This document shows positions 33,374 through 42,158 of a DNA stretch of 64,000 nt, piece by piece. The position numbers and the translations under genes were made by a program. Source of the DNA: Anaerolineales bacterium (GTDB lineage Bacteria > Chloroflexota > Anaerolineae > Anaerolineales > UBA11858); contig JANQED010000152.1 in the NCBI GenBank assembly GCA_028278545.1, forward strand, positions 62,001-126,000. Reading direction: 5' to 3'. Numbering within the stretch: the stretch's first letter is position 1; the number at the start of each line of letters is the position of its first letter. The notes under the pieces are model-generated. The model saw nothing but the letters and a program-made list of their open reading frames with translations, had not been told where the DNA came from and ran no database searches.

Positions 33374-35248
33374 ATGATGACCAAGGCAGAATCCAAATTC
33401 ATCTCCTTATTAGAAGCGTCGAAACTCCCTTTACTGGCCGATGGCGCGATGGGAACGATGTTGCACAGCCACGGCGTGGGCTTCGACCAATGCTTCGATG
33501 CCCTCAACCTGACAAATCCCGCCATCACAGGCGAGGTCCATCGGGCATATATCGACGCTGGTGCTCAGGTCATCTACAGCAATACTTTTGGCGCTAACCG
33601 CTACAAACTCAGCGAACATGGATTGGAAGATCGGGTCGCCGAGATCAACCGGGCAGGTGTGGAATTGGCCCGACGGGTAGTAGCTGGCTCCTATAAAGAT
33701 GTCCTGGTCGGTGGAGATGTCGGGCCTTTGGGCGTTCGCCTGGCTCCTTACGGACGCGTCCAGCCCGAACAGGCCAGGGAAATCTTCAACGAACAGATCT
33801 CCGCATTGTGCGAAGCCGGGGCTGATTTCCTGGTCATCGAAACCTTCAGCGACCTGTACGAAATACGCGAGGCCATAGCTGCGGCAGGGAAATTCTGCAC
33901 GCTGCCCATCCTCGCCACGGTGACTTTCACCCGCGACGACCGCACCCTGCTAGGGGATACGCCCACCAAGGTCGCCCGAACGCTGCATGAGTTGGGTGCT
34001 GACGTGATTGGCGCCAACTGCTCAGGGGGGCCCGCACAATTGCGGCGGATTCTGGAAGAAATGCGCGCTGCCACTCCTGAGGCGCGTTTCGCCATCAAGC
34101 CCAATGCGGGATGGCCCGAACACGTGGGGGGGCGAGTGATGTACTCCGCCAGCCCCGACTATTTTGGCGAATACGTTGAAGCATTCGCCGAACTAGGGGT
34201 CAAACTGGTGGGCGGCTGCTGCGGAACAACGCCTGAACACATCGCCGCCATGGATAGCAAGCTCAAAAGCCTGCCGGAAGATATTACGATCCAGGCAGTG
34301 TATGCCACGCAAGAAAGCACCGCTCGGCGAGATTTAGCTCCTAAGGGAGAAACCCAGCTCGCTAAGAAGCTAAAACAAGGTCATTTTGCAATCAGTGTAG
34401 AAATGGACCCACCACGTGGCCTCTCGGCGCATAAGTGCCTGGCTGGTGCCAGTCTGCTGGTCGAGGCGGGCACAGACGTGATCAATGTCGCCGACAGCCC
34501 TATGGCGCGCATGCGCATGAGTCCCTGGGCGGTTTGCGACCTGATCCAGCGCAACGTGGATGTGGAGACGACGCTGCACTTTCCCACTCGCGGCCGCAAC
34601 TTATTGAAATTGCAGGGCGACTTGCTGGCCGCTCACGCCTTAGATATTCGCAATGTATTCGTGGTCATGGGCGACCCCACTTCGATTGGCGATTATCCCG
34701 ATGCCATGGATGATTATGACATGGCCCCCTCGGGGTTGATCAAGCTCATCAAACAGAGATTCAACACCGGAGTCGACCATGCCGGCGCTGACATCGGGCA
34801 GCCGACCTCCTTCTTTGTCGGCTGCGCCCTGAATTTGCTGCCGTCCAACCCCGAAAGGGAGATCAAAGTGTTGCGGCGCAAAATCAATAACGGCGCAGAC
34901 TTCGCACTCACCCAGCCGATCTATCAACCTGATAAAGCGTTGGCTTTTCTCAACCTTTATGAGGATGAATATGGCCCCTTGGGCATCCCCATCCTGGCGG
35001 GCGTGCTGCCCCTGTATGGAACGCGGCACGCCGCCTTCCTGCACAACGAAGTGCCGGGGATCACTATCCCCGATGAGACGCTTGAACGTCTAGAAAACGC
35101 CGGGGAGGGCGCTCCACAAGAGGGCGTGCAAATCGCTATCGAAGATATTCAGGCCATGAAATCTTGGGCGCAAGGGGTCTACATTATGCCCCCATTCAGC
35201 CGCTACGACCTGTCGGCTGAGATAATCGAAGCAGTGAAGGAAAGTTAA
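33374..35248 (+). CDS. bifunctional homocysteine S-methyltransferase / methylenetetrahydrofolate reductase
   Basis: A 624-residue fusion. The N-terminal half (to about 300) is a Pfam S-methyl_trans domain with LADGAMGTML, YSNTFGANRYKL, GANCSGGP and the zinc-binding VGGCCGTTPEH. The C-terminal half (from about 335) is MTHFR, with FAISVEMDPPRG, VINVADSPMARMRM, FVVMGDPTSIGDYPD and LTQPIYQPDKAL. The fusion supplies methyl groups from methylene-THF and uses them on homocysteine or a related thiol, making methionine; a B12-binding domain is absent, so the methyl donor to the first domain is not certain. AGGAG is 6 nt before the ATG. It is controlled by the SAM-I riboswitch directly upstream. Confidence 0.93.
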   Translation: MMTKAESKFISLLEASKLPLLADGAMGTMLHSHGVGFDQCFDALNLTNPAITGEVHRAYIDAGAQVIYSNTFGANRYKLSEHGLEDRVAEINRAGVELARRVVAGSYKDVLVGGDVGPLGVRLAPYGRVQPEQAREIFNEQISALCEAGADFLVIETFSDLYEIREAIAAAGKFCTLPILATVTFTRDDRTLLGDTPTKVARTLHELGADVIGANCSGGPAQLRRILEEMRAATPEARFAIKPNAGWPEHVGGRVMYSASPDYFGEYVEAFAELGVKLVGGCCGTTPEHIAAMDSKLKSLPEDITIQAVYATQESTARRDLAPKGETQLAKKLKQGHFAISVEMDPPRGLSAHKCLAGASLLVEAGTDVINVADSPMARMRMSPWAVCDLIQRNVDVETTLHFPTRGRNLLKLQGDLLAAHALDIRNVFVVMGDPTSIGDYPDAMDDYDMAPSGLIKLIKQRFNTGVDHAGADIGQPTSFFVGCALNLLPSNPEREIKVLRRKINNGADFALTQPIYQPDKALAFLNLYEDEYGPLGIPILAGVLPLYGTRHAAFLHNEVPGITIPDETLERLENAGEGAPQEGVQIAIEDIQAMKSWAQGVYIMPPFSRYDLSAEIIEAVKES

Positions 35249-35304
35249 GGTAAAATAGCTGATAACGCTTATAAACGATTAGCCCCTTCTATGGAGGAGA
35301 AACT

Positions 35305-35703
35305 ATGACCTATATTGTTACCAGTCTCTGTCTGCGCGATCTCGGGTGTATTGAAGTATGCCCGGTTGAGTGCATGGTCCCTGGCAAGCCAGAAGGCGAA
35401 TGGCCGTGGATTTATATCGACCCCGACACCTGCATTGACTGTGGTGCCTGCGTCCCAGAATGTCCCTTCGAGGCCATCTTCCCCGAAGATGAAGTCCCCG
35501 AAGCTTACGAGGCCACTGGCGGCGAATTTATCAGCAAGGTTGGATTGACCGGGCACTACGAGGGCACCAATCATCATGGGGACGAAGTCGTCCTGGACAC
35601 CGTTCGTGAATTAGAGGCCGGCGAGGTGCTTGACCTCACCGAAGATATCCAGCCCAACTACGACTTCTTTGAATCAGGCCCTGGGTACGGCGCACTAGAC
35701 TAG
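35305..35703 (+). CDS. ferredoxin, two iron-sulfur cluster sites (7Fe/8Fe-like)
   Basis: A 132-residue electron carrier. The first Cys group CLRDLGCIEVCPVEC (Cys9, 15, 19, 23) resembles the 3Fe/4Fe site of seven-iron ferredoxins, and the second is a classic 4Fe motif CIDCGACVPECP. The C-terminal part (EVVLDTVRELEAGEVLDLTE) is an acidic extension. GGAGG precedes the ATG. It follows the MTHFR fusion by 56 nt, so it could supply electrons to that reductase or to another flavoenzyme; this is inference. A strong terminator follows. Confidence 0.9.
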   Translation: MTYIVTSLCLRDLGCIEVCPVECMVPGKPEGEWPWIYIDPDTCIDCGACVPECPFEAIFPEDEVPEAYEATGGEFISKVGLTGHYEGTNHHGDEVVLDTVRELEAGEVLDLTEDIQPNYDFFESGPGYGALD

Positions 35704-35723
35704 CAATCACTTTTAATGTTTGG

Positions 35724-35757
35724 AAAAAGAGGAAACCGGCAATGGTTTCCTCTTTTT
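35724..35757 (+). terminator. strong rho-independent terminator
   Basis: AAAAAGAGGAAACC / GGTTTCCTCTTTTT, a 14-bp perfect stem with a 6-nt loop and a final T-run, 20 nt after the ferredoxin stop. The symmetric A/T flanks could work in both directions. Confidence 0.92.
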
Positions 35758-35854
35758 GTAGAGCGCAGATTCGAGCAGATCGCCATAGGCGAGTCGTTAA
35801 CCGGCGCGCGCGTCGAAGGTGCGTAAATGGGGGCATTACGGACACGCTTTTAGA

Positions 35855-36589
35855 TCATCCAGCTACACCAGCCAATGCCGCGCCGATGATGCCCGCTTCA
35901 TTGAGGGTTTGAGCAGGGACAATCTCGGCCTGAACCGTCAGATACGGGGCGAACTTCTCGTGCTTTTTGCTGACGCCCCCGCCCAAGATGATCAAATCAG
36001 GCCAAACTAACTGTTCCAAACGATTTAGATACCTGTCAAGCTGTTTTCCCCACTTCTTCCAGGACAAATTGCCTCGCTTGCGGGCGGCACCGGAGGCCAA
36101 TAACTCGGCATCTTTACCCTCGATCTCGATATGCCCCAGTTCTGTGTTGGGCAGCAGCACACCATCGGTGAACAAGGATGTACCCAGGCCAGTCCCGATG
36201 GTCACCAACAGCACCACTCCCTTCCAGCCCCTTCCAACCCCAAAAGCCATCTCAGCCAGCCCGGCGGCGTCAGCGTCGTTGATCACTTTCACCGGGCAGC
36301 CAGTCGCTTTGCTGAACAGCGCCTCGGCATTCATCCCAATCCACCTGTCATGGACATTGGCAGCCGTGCGCGTGATTCCCCGCTGCACAGGGGCCGGGAA
36401 ACCACAGCCGATAGGGCCTTGCCAATCGAAAAACCTGGCGATCTCGGTAATCGTCCTTGCGACGGGTTTCGGTTTGGCGGGTTGAGGCGTGGGGATGCGA
36501 TAGCGCTCCGCCAGCATATCCCCGTTTTCAATATCGACTGGCGCGCCCTTGATACCTGATCCACCGATGTCGATGCCCAATACTTGCAT
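35855..36589 (-). CDS. ppgK: polyphosphate glucokinase (ROK family)
   Basis: A 244-residue ROK-family kinase. The N-terminal phosphate loop [15 protein letters not shown], the conserved [19 protein letters not shown] and [12 protein letters not shown] are diagnostic of polyphosphate:glucose phosphotransferase, which phosphorylates glucose with inorganic polyphosphate or ATP. AGGAG with 7-nt spacing supports the ATG at 36589; a GTG two codons earlier is less likely. A TATAAT (36625-36620) lies 30 nt upstream. The 151 nt between the ferredoxin stop and this gene's stop hold the terminator described. Confidence 0.9.
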   Translation of the reverse strand: MQVLGIDIGGSGIKGAPVDIENGDMLAERYRIPTPQPAKPKPVARTITEIARFFDWQGPIGCGFPAPVQRGITRTAANVHDRWIGMNAEALFSKATGCPVKVINDADAAGLAEMAFGVGRGWKGVVLLVTIGTGLGTSLFTDGVLLPNTELGHIEIEGKDAELLASGAARKRGNLSWKKWGKQLDRYLNRLEQLVWPDLIILGGGVSKKHEKFAPYLTVQAEIVPAQTLNEAGIIGAALAGVAG

Positions 36590-36651
36590 GCACACTCTCC
36601 TGCTGAGCTAGGTGGATCAATTATAACGCTTTGCAGGTGAGAAAATAGCCA

Positions 36652-36752
36652 CTCCCTGAGCGGAGCACGGCGCAGTCAAAGGGAGGAAGATAGAGAAATT
36701 TCGGCGTTTCGACTTCAGTTGGCCTACGGCAGGCATCCGCTCAACGAGCGGC
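36652..36752. repeat. degenerate extragenic palindromes between ridA and ppgK
   Basis: CTCCCTGAG...AGGGAG (36652-36685) forms an imperfect hairpin of the same type as 29457, with CAGTCAAAGGGAG in place of AGTCGAAGGG. It is followed by TTTCGACTTC...GCATCCGCTCAACGAGCGG (36707-36752), which looks like a second, mutated element with an inner CCGCTC/GAGCGG stem. No ORF is visible here. Confidence 0.35.
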
Positions 36753-36773
36753 TTCTCGCAAACACAACTCAGT

Positions 36774-37160
36774 TTACTCGCACACCGCGTCCACTTCGAT
36801 CTCGATCAGCATCTGCGGGTCGATCAATGATTTGACTTCTACCATCGTGGTCGCAGGGGGATGATCGGCGAAAAACTCCCCATGGGCACGGCCGTATTCC
36901 TCCCAACGGCTGATATCGGTCACAAACATGCGCGTACGCACTACGCAGGAGAGATCAGCCCCTAAATCTTCTAATGCACGTTGGATGATCTCGATGCAGC
37001 GTTTGGCCTGGGCGTAGGCATCTCCTGGGGCATAGCAGGAACCATCCTCGGCTACAGGCGCTGTTCCCGTGACATAGATATGATCACCAGCCCTGAGGGC
37101 GCGGCAGTAGCCAATCCTTGACTCCCAGGGGGCATTAGAAAACGTGCGCTCGAATTTCAT
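36774..37160 (-). CDS. RidA-family (YjgF/YER057c/UK114) protein
   Basis: A 128-residue trimeric enzyme. YVTGTAPVAEDGSCYAPGDA, QAKRCIEIIQRALEDLGADL, VVRTRMFVTDISRWEEYGRA and PPATTMVEVKSLIDPQMLIE follow the RidA fold; the Arg of VRTRMFV is the substrate carboxylate ligand and a Glu near the C-terminus (IEIEVDAV) is the usual catalytic position. Members hydrolyse reactive imines/enamines released from PLP enzymes. The start at 37160 (ATGA overlap with the upstream gene) is preferred to 37211. Last gene of a six-gene run. Confidence 0.9.
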   Translation of the reverse strand: MKFERTFSNAPWESRIGYCRALRAGDHIYVTGTAPVAEDGSCYAPGDAYAQAKRCIEIIQRALEDLGADLSCVVRTRMFVTDISRWEEYGRAHGEFFADHPPATTMVEVKSLIDPQMLIEIEVDAVCE

Positions 37161-37876
37161 GATAATCCAATCTCCTCGGTTGGTAGGTAGTCCCAGCGGA
37201 AATCGCAGCACTCAGCCCCCATGCCAATGGTCTGGGTGCGACCCCATTGGATCGACTCCGGCAGGGCAGCCATCAATATATCGTCCAACTTGCAGAATAC
37301 CGGGGTCAGTTCGGGTGCTTCATAATAGTTGAGCACATCAAGATAGAAACAATGGCTCATATTGAAGGCCAGGCGGCGCTCATCGTCAGCGACCATTTCA
37401 TACTGCCATCCCGGCGCGGGGAAGAGCTTATCCATAGCAAAGCCCACCAGCCGCCGGAATAGCGTGAAGTTCTCCGGGAAATACTTCATGGTCTGGTTCA
37501 CCCTCAATTTGGGTGGGGGTGTCTGGGTAAACCATTTCTCGAAAGTATCATCGATCTCATCCAAGGCTGTTTGCTCGTCCATACCCTGCTCACGAAGGAT
37601 TTGGTAGAGCGCCAGACCAGGGAGCATCCCCCCCACGATGTGGATGTTGAAGATCGGGCGCTCAAATACGGGCCGGCGGGCTTTCAACTCTTCATAACGC
37701 CCCTGGATGCGGGCTATCAGAACAGCAGCCTGGACTTCGCCGTGCTTTTCCGTCAATATGCGCTGCCAGATTCTGGCATTTGGCATGCGCGACGCCTTCA
37801 TAGCTCTATAAGCCACCAGGCCACCGATCGCTCCAAAAGCTACCCCAAGCCAGAACTTTGATCTGTTCTTTGCCAT
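37157..37876 (-). CDS. L-2-amino-thiazoline-4-carboxylic acid (ATC) hydrolase-like protein
   Basis: A 239-residue protein with an N-terminal membrane helix or anchor (FWLGVAFGAIGGLVAYRAM) and a domain resembling the ATC_hydrolase family: FNMSHCFYLDVLNYYEAPEL, CKLDDILMAALPESIQWGRT, and the Cys pair of GMGAECCDFRWDY near the C-terminus. Family members open the ATC ring to make cysteine in Pseudomonas; most relatives are untested. It overlaps ridA by ATGA, so an imine-related pathway is plausible. Moderate confidence in the family, low in the substrate. Confidence 0.7.
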   Translation of the reverse strand: MAKNRSKFWLGVAFGAIGGLVAYRAMKASRMPNARIWQRILTEKHGEVQAAVLIARIQGRYEELKARRPVFERPIFNIHIVGGMLPGLALYQILREQGMDEQTALDEIDDTFEKWFTQTPPPKLRVNQTMKYFPENFTLFRRLVGFAMDKLFPAPGWQYEMVADDERRLAFNMSHCFYLDVLNYYEAPELTPVFCKLDDILMAALPESIQWGRTQTIGMGAECCDFRWDYLPTEEIGLS

Positions 37877-37897
37877 TCTTCCTCCTAAACGGATAAG

Positions 37898-38602
37898 CTA
37901 CCAAACCCCCGGCAGCAGACGATAACGCGTCTCTTGGGTGAATGCTGCATATCCTGGGAGTTCCTCCTGAAGGGTTTTATCTTCCAGCGCAGTGCGGATT
38001 ATCGTCAAGACGGCGACCAGCCCCCCAGGGATCAATGTCCACCATGAACCCAGCAGGAAAGGGACCATCACTTCGAAGAGGATGGTGCCAATATAGGCAG
38101 GGTGACGCACAAATCGATAAGGGCCTGTATTGCAGACCCGGTGGCCGCGGTCTTCTTGATAGCGAACGACCATCGAAAAATATGCGTTCTCGGTCATTGC
38201 CCAGGTCCCTAAGGCATAACCAAATGCACAGAGCAGCAAAGCTGAGATATGTACCCACACCGGCATGGGTGCAGACCAACCGTTGCGGATATCCAGCCCG
38301 GCCAAGACGTACTTAGCCAGGGTAGCAATGCCAATCAGGCCGACCAGCGTCTTATCCCAGGACTTCATCCCGGCGATATTCCTTTGGGCGCGCTCGGCCA
38401 ACAGTTCAGGATGACGAGGGATCAATAAGATCGCATTGGCAGCCACCCACAGCGCATAAACCGCCACCAAAGCCCAGCCCCAGACCCATTTCCAATCCCC
38501 TGCACTCCAGAACAGGATCACGGCTACCATAATCGTGCCCATAATTTCGCGGATCAACCAGCGGGTTACCAGACGAGAGGTTTCTTGATCGGTTGTGTTC
38601 AT
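37898..38602 (-). CDS. isoprenylcysteine carboxyl methyltransferase-like membrane methyltransferase
   Basis: A 234-residue membrane protein with five or six helices. The C-terminal signature is CNTGPYRFVRHPAYIGTILF then LEDKTLQEELPGYAAFTQET, where the RHPAY and following Glu motifs bind S-adenosylmethionine in ICMT and phospholipid N-methyltransferases. It is longer than the 148-residue relative at 15610. A substrate in the lipid phase is likely but unknown. It overlaps the soluble methyltransferase gene by four bases. Confidence 0.85.
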   Translation of the reverse strand: MNTTDQETSRLVTRWLIREIMGTIMVAVILFWSAGDWKWVWGWALVAVYALWVAANAILLIPRHPELLAERAQRNIAGMKSWDKTLVGLIGIATLAKYVLAGLDIRNGWSAPMPVWVHISALLLCAFGYALGTWAMTENAYFSMVVRYQEDRGHRVCNTGPYRFVRHPAYIGTILFEVMVPFLLGSWWTLIPGGLVAVLTIIRTALEDKTLQEELPGYAAFTQETRYRLLPGVW

Positions 38603-39393
38603 TTCGGTTTCCTTCCAGTGTAAATGCCAAAGCCCATATACTCAAAATACTGCCTTGGGTTAGAGCCAACGTATCTCATCAAGGATCGAGTTTCACGATC
38701 TGAAAAGAGCAGCCGGAAAAATCTCCCAAGAATCTTCATATAATCTCGAAAGCCGACCAGGCCGCTTTGATTGCGGGCTTCATCCCGCACAGAAAGCGGA
38801 TGGTTTTCGCTGTGTAGATCGACCAACCCGGAATTTTGGAATAAAGCTTCCCAGACCTCTGGCGAGTGGAATTGCTGCCCCGTAGCTTCTGCGATGATCT
38901 CAGCGACGGTTTCCGAGGGCGCTTTCACCCAAATCGCTTCCGTGAACCCGATGCAGCCTCCCGGCTTCACCACCCGGATATATTCACGCATGGCTTTTTC
39001 TTTATCCGGCACAAAGGCGTTGACCGACTCACAAATCAGGGCATCGAATTGATTGTCGTCAAACGGCAAATCCTGAGCATCACCTACCCGGAATTCTAGC
39101 TGGTCTGCCAGCCCCTTGGCTGCAGCCCAGCTTCGAGCGCTCTCGACCATCCCCGGCAGCAGATCGACCCCTACAACCCGGCAGCCATAAGTTTCAGCCA
39201 CATAGGCCGCAGATATCCCCGAACCAGAACCGACATTCAAGAGCGTTTTTCCCGGCTCTAGCTGACACAGTTCTGCCAGCTTCTGAGTAGCATACCTGCC
39301 CCCCAGGTGCTTGGTATGCCCCATCTTGGCCTGCATATCGAAGTACATGGGCAGGCCATAATCCGCCGCGCGCACATTCGTTTGATCTGACAT
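38599..39393 (-). CDS. class I SAM-dependent methyltransferase
   Basis: A 264-residue Rossmann methyltransferase. Motif I LLNVGSGSGISAAYVAETYG and the acidic loop VVGVDLLP, then VGDAQDLPFDDNQFDALICE (motifs II-III) and VVKPGGCIGFTEA are typical of the UbiE/COQ5-like small-molecule group. The C-terminal part has RDYMKILGRFFRLLF. The acceptor is unknown. It is followed by the membrane methyltransferase with an ATGA overlap and preceded by the radical SAM gene 8 nt away, so they are likely co-expressed. Confidence 0.88.
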   Translation of the reverse strand: MSDQTNVRAADYGLPMYFDMQAKMGHTKHLGGRYATQKLAELCQLEPGKTLLNVGSGSGISAAYVAETYGCRVVGVDLLPGMVESARSWAAAKGLADQLEFRVGDAQDLPFDDNQFDALICESVNAFVPDKEKAMREYIRVVKPGGCIGFTEAIWVKAPSETVAEIIAEATGQQFHSPEVWEALFQNSGLVDLHSENHPLSVRDEARNQSGLVGFRDYMKILGRFFRLLFSDRETRSLMRYVGSNPRQYFEYMGFGIYTGRKPK

Positions 39394-39401
39394 AGGCCTC
39401 T

Positions 39402-40535
39402 CTATTCATCCTCGGCGATATACTTCTCCATCCACCGGGCGATTGCAGCAGCGATGCCTTTACCAACATTGGGCAGTTCCTGCAAACCAGCCTCGCCACG
39501 GGCAATATATATATCGAGGATATTCTCTCCAAGTTCATCTACCGTCCAGGCTGCTTTGCGGTAGGCCCAAACCCGGAAGTCTTTGGCCTGCTCCAACTCC
39601 AACTCATAGGTTTTCAAGAACAAACCCTCGGCAAGGCGCTTGTTGACCTCCAGCGGACCTGGGGCGGCATAGCGCGGCATGCGGTCTAACAGGCCATGTT
39701 TGGCGCACAATTCCCGCACCAGCAGACCAATGCGGGCGTTGTAAGCGCCTGGCGGGCCGTATTTTGGTTTGCCGCCCACCGGCCAGCGATACATTTTTCG
39801 ATATTGATCTTCCAGCGCCGGGTCAAAACGACTGGCGGCTTCCAGGGTGCGTTCAGCTTGAACGCCGTCCATGGTCAGGCCGCCAGCCAACACACATTGA
39901 CCACCATGATCTTTAGTCGCGCGGATCAAGGCTTCAAGTTGGCTCTCATCGTCGCCCACGAACGGCAGGATGGGCATCATAGAGGTCCCCACATAAATCC
40001 CTGCCCCAGCCAACGCCGCCATAGCCTCAAGGCGACGTTTGATCCCTGGGCTGCGCGGCTCGAAAGCCCGCTTTAGCGCCGGGTCCAGGCTGCTGATGCT
40101 AAAAAGCACCCCTACCCACGATTTTCGATGGATCTCAACCAACAAGTCCAGGTCACGGGTCAGCAACGGCGAACGCTCGACAATAAATAACGGGAAACCC
40201 ACCTCGAGCACTACCTCAAGCATCCCCCGCGAGAGCTGATACCTGTCCTCAGCAGGCTGCTGCCAATCCCCCACCGAGATGATCTCCGGCTCAAGGCCAA
40301 AGATCTCTCCTTGCAGCCGTTCGACCGCGTTGACTTTCACGCCGATCACACGATCAAACGTCTCTGGATCACGACGGCCAAGGTAGCGGCCGCTTCGGCA
40401 GTAGCAAAACTCACACCCGCTGCGACAACCCACATAGGGATGCGCAGTGTATTTCCCCCAGAACCAGGGTCCATCCACATGTTTGTGGACGTTGACGATC
40501 TTTCGGGTGTGGTACTCTTGGAATTCGAGTCTCAT
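39402..40535 (-). CDS. SPL-type radical SAM protein with C-terminal HhH
   Basis: A 377-residue radical SAM enzyme with the cluster motif GCRSGCEFCYC (Cys37, Cys41, Cys44; CxxxCxxC) as in spore photoproduct lyase and its non-sporulating relatives. ISVGDWQQPAEDRYQL, FIVERSPLLTRDLDLL and VLFSISSLDPALKRAFEP cover the barrel. A C-terminal helix-hairpin-helix (LQELPNVGKGIAAAIARWME) suggests nucleic-acid binding. Bacterial SPL relatives outside spores have no proven role. GGAG precedes the start, and the AlkD-like gene lies 38 nt upstream, so DNA repair or nucleic-acid modification is a fair guess. Confidence 0.8.
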   Translation of the reverse strand: MRLEFQEYHTRKIVNVHKHVDGPWFWGKYTAHPYVGCRSGCEFCYCRSGRYLGRRDPETFDRVIGVKVNAVERLQGEIFGLEPEIISVGDWQQPAEDRYQLSRGMLEVVLEVGFPLFIVERSPLLTRDLDLLVEIHRKSWVGVLFSISSLDPALKRAFEPRSPGIKRRLEAMAALAGAGIYVGTSMMPILPFVGDDESQLEALIRATKDHGGQCVLAGGLTMDGVQAERTLEAASRFDPALEDQYRKMYRWPVGGKPKYGPPGAYNARIGLLVRELCAKHGLLDRMPRYAAPGPLEVNKRLAEGLFLKTYELELEQAKDFRVWAYRKAAWTVDELGENILDIYIARGEAGLQELPNVGKGIAAAIARWMEKYIAEDE

Positions 40536-40573
40536 CGCTCTCCAAGCAAAACCTGAAACGCAAAACTGGCGTA

Positions 40574-41296
40574 TTACGCCTTACGCATCACGTTTTCACG
40601 TTGCTCTGATGACAGAAACTTCACCGCCTTATTAAGCACGACCGCCCTGTGCTTGCGGTGAACCTGCCCCGGCAACCAATCCGCCACCAACTCGGGATAA
40701 TAGCGCCCCAGGGTTTTCAAGCCCCACCCGACGCCCTTGACGGCATCCATCTCCCACTCGCTGAACATCGGCTCCAACAGATTGAGCAGGGATGCGGCAT
40801 CTCCATCAAGGTCAGGATTCCCTTTGGAGCGCTTGGCCCAAAAGTGGACTCCCACGCCCACGGCGCGGCGCACCCATCGGTTGGGGTCATCACGCCAAAA
40901 TTGCAGGAGAGTCAAAGCCTCCTCGAAGTGGGTCACCAGGCCCGGGCCAGGGACTCGTTCCCCAAGGATATCCGCCCCATACCATATATCCGCCATAATG
41001 ATATAGTCCTGGGCGCGAGAGAACGCTCCTCCGATGTCTCGATCCAATTGAGCATTCAAAGCACCCCCGATGACCACCCAACCACCCTCGGTGTTGTCGT
41101 CCGCAATGCGTGCCAGGAAATCGTTCACCCCCGCCTGCAACCCCGCGCCGACACTACTTCCAATGCGGTCCAGATAAGTGAAACGGGTGCGCTGGTTCAA
41201 GATGGGGACCAACAGCGTATAGGCCTCTTCCACCCGTCCATCTTGAATCCGGTTTGAAATCCGCTCGGCGAGATGGGCAGCCTCTTTCATATTCAT
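40574..41296 (-). CDS. DNA alkylation repair protein (AlkD-like HEAT repeats)
   Basis: A 240-residue all-helical protein of the AlkD superfamily. FWRDDPNRWVRRAVGVGVHF and MDAVKGVGWGLKTLGRYYPE correspond to the HEAT repeats that flank the DNA-binding groove, where a Trp/Arg/Asp set handles alkylated bases; RKHRAVVLNKAVKFL follows. AlkD removes cationic 3-methyladenine and 7-methylguanine without base flipping. Some relatives are inactive, and I cannot confirm the catalytic Asp. Two ATGs (41296, 41290) are possible. First gene of the minus-strand run ending at ridA. Confidence 0.8.
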   Translation of the reverse strand: MNMKEAAHLAERISNRIQDGRVEEAYTLLVPILNQRTRFTYLDRIGSSVGAGLQAGVNDFLARIADDNTEGGWVVIGGALNAQLDRDIGGAFSRAQDYIIMADIWYGADILGERVPGPGLVTHFEEALTLLQFWRDDPNRWVRRAVGVGVHFWAKRSKGNPDLDGDAASLLNLLEPMFSEWEMDAVKGVGWGLKTLGRYYPELVADWLPGQVHRKHRAVVLNKAVKFLSSEQRENVMRKA

Positions 41297-41311
41297 GGGT
41301 TCGTCTCACTC

Positions 41312-42067
41312 TCAGGGCACAGTAGAGTCTTTCAGCAATAGTCCCACTACATACCCAATCAGCGCGCTGAGGATGCCGATCACCGCCATCTCCAGCCCAC
41401 TCTTGGCAGGGTGTCCGACGGTGATGCGCGCTTTATAGAAACCGACGACAAATAAGACAATCGCTGAGATCAGCAAGGACAACCACAAACTCATCCCAAC
41501 CGGTAAGAAGATAAAAGGCGCTAAAGGGATCAATGACCCGACGATGGCGGCGACGCCAACGATCAACGCCGAACGAACGGCATCGCGGCGATCCGTGGGT
41601 GTGAGCTGGTGCTCCTCGGCCATCATCACCCCGACCCAGACATCTTTGTCGGCGGTAATTTTCTCGACAATTTGATCCAACAACTCTCCATCGAAACCCT
41701 TCTGGCGATAAATCTCGCGGATTTCCTCTCGCTCTACTGCCGGAACCAGATGCACATGACGATATTCCCGCTCACGCTCGCTTTCATAATGCGCGGTTTC
41801 GGCTAACGTAGAGGTATACGCCACCGCCGCCATGGACACAGATTCCGCAAAGGTCGCCGCCAGGCCGGCCACCAAGACGATGTTGGCATCGCGAGTCGCC
41901 GCTGCCACCCCCAAGACAATGCCCAGCACATTGACCAATCCATCCTGCCCCCCAAGGATCACATCGGCGAGGGTAGGCTTACGTCTATGGGGATCGAGAT
42001 GCACGTGGTAATTCAACTGCTCGTGATCGTGATCTTCCAGATGTTGTTCAGATATTTTGATCGTCAT
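41312..42067 (-). CDS. VIT1/CCC1-family iron/manganese transporter
   Basis: A 251-residue membrane protein. A His-rich N-terminus (EDHDHEQLNYHVHLDPHRR) precedes LADVILGGQDGLVNVLGIVL and VAGLAATFAESVSMAAVAYT, the two hallmark helices of CCC1/VIT1. A cytoplasmic helical bundle with acidic residues follows (REREYRHVHLVPAVEREEIR, MMAEEH), which in plant VIT1 binds Fe2+, then three more helices. It probably exports or sequesters Fe2+ or Mn2+. It lies 91 nt downstream of the P-type ATPase gene. It has no promoter I can identify. Confidence 0.9.
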   Translation of the reverse strand: MTIKISEQHLEDHDHEQLNYHVHLDPHRRKPTLADVILGGQDGLVNVLGIVLGVAAATRDANIVLVAGLAATFAESVSMAAVAYTSTLAETAHYESEREREYRHVHLVPAVEREEIREIYRQKGFDGELLDQIVEKITADKDVWVGVMMAEEHQLTPTDRRDAVRSALIVGVAAIVGSLIPLAPFIFLPVGMSLWLSLLISAIVLFVVGFYKARITVGHPAKSGLEMAVIGILSALIGYVVGLLLKDSTVP

Positions 42068-42158
42068 ATCCCAACCCCAAATTCACTAAAGAGATTATTT
42101 ACAATGACGTTGCAGAATTTAATGGTATCCCGCGAGCCTCCTAAATGGAAAGCCTTCT

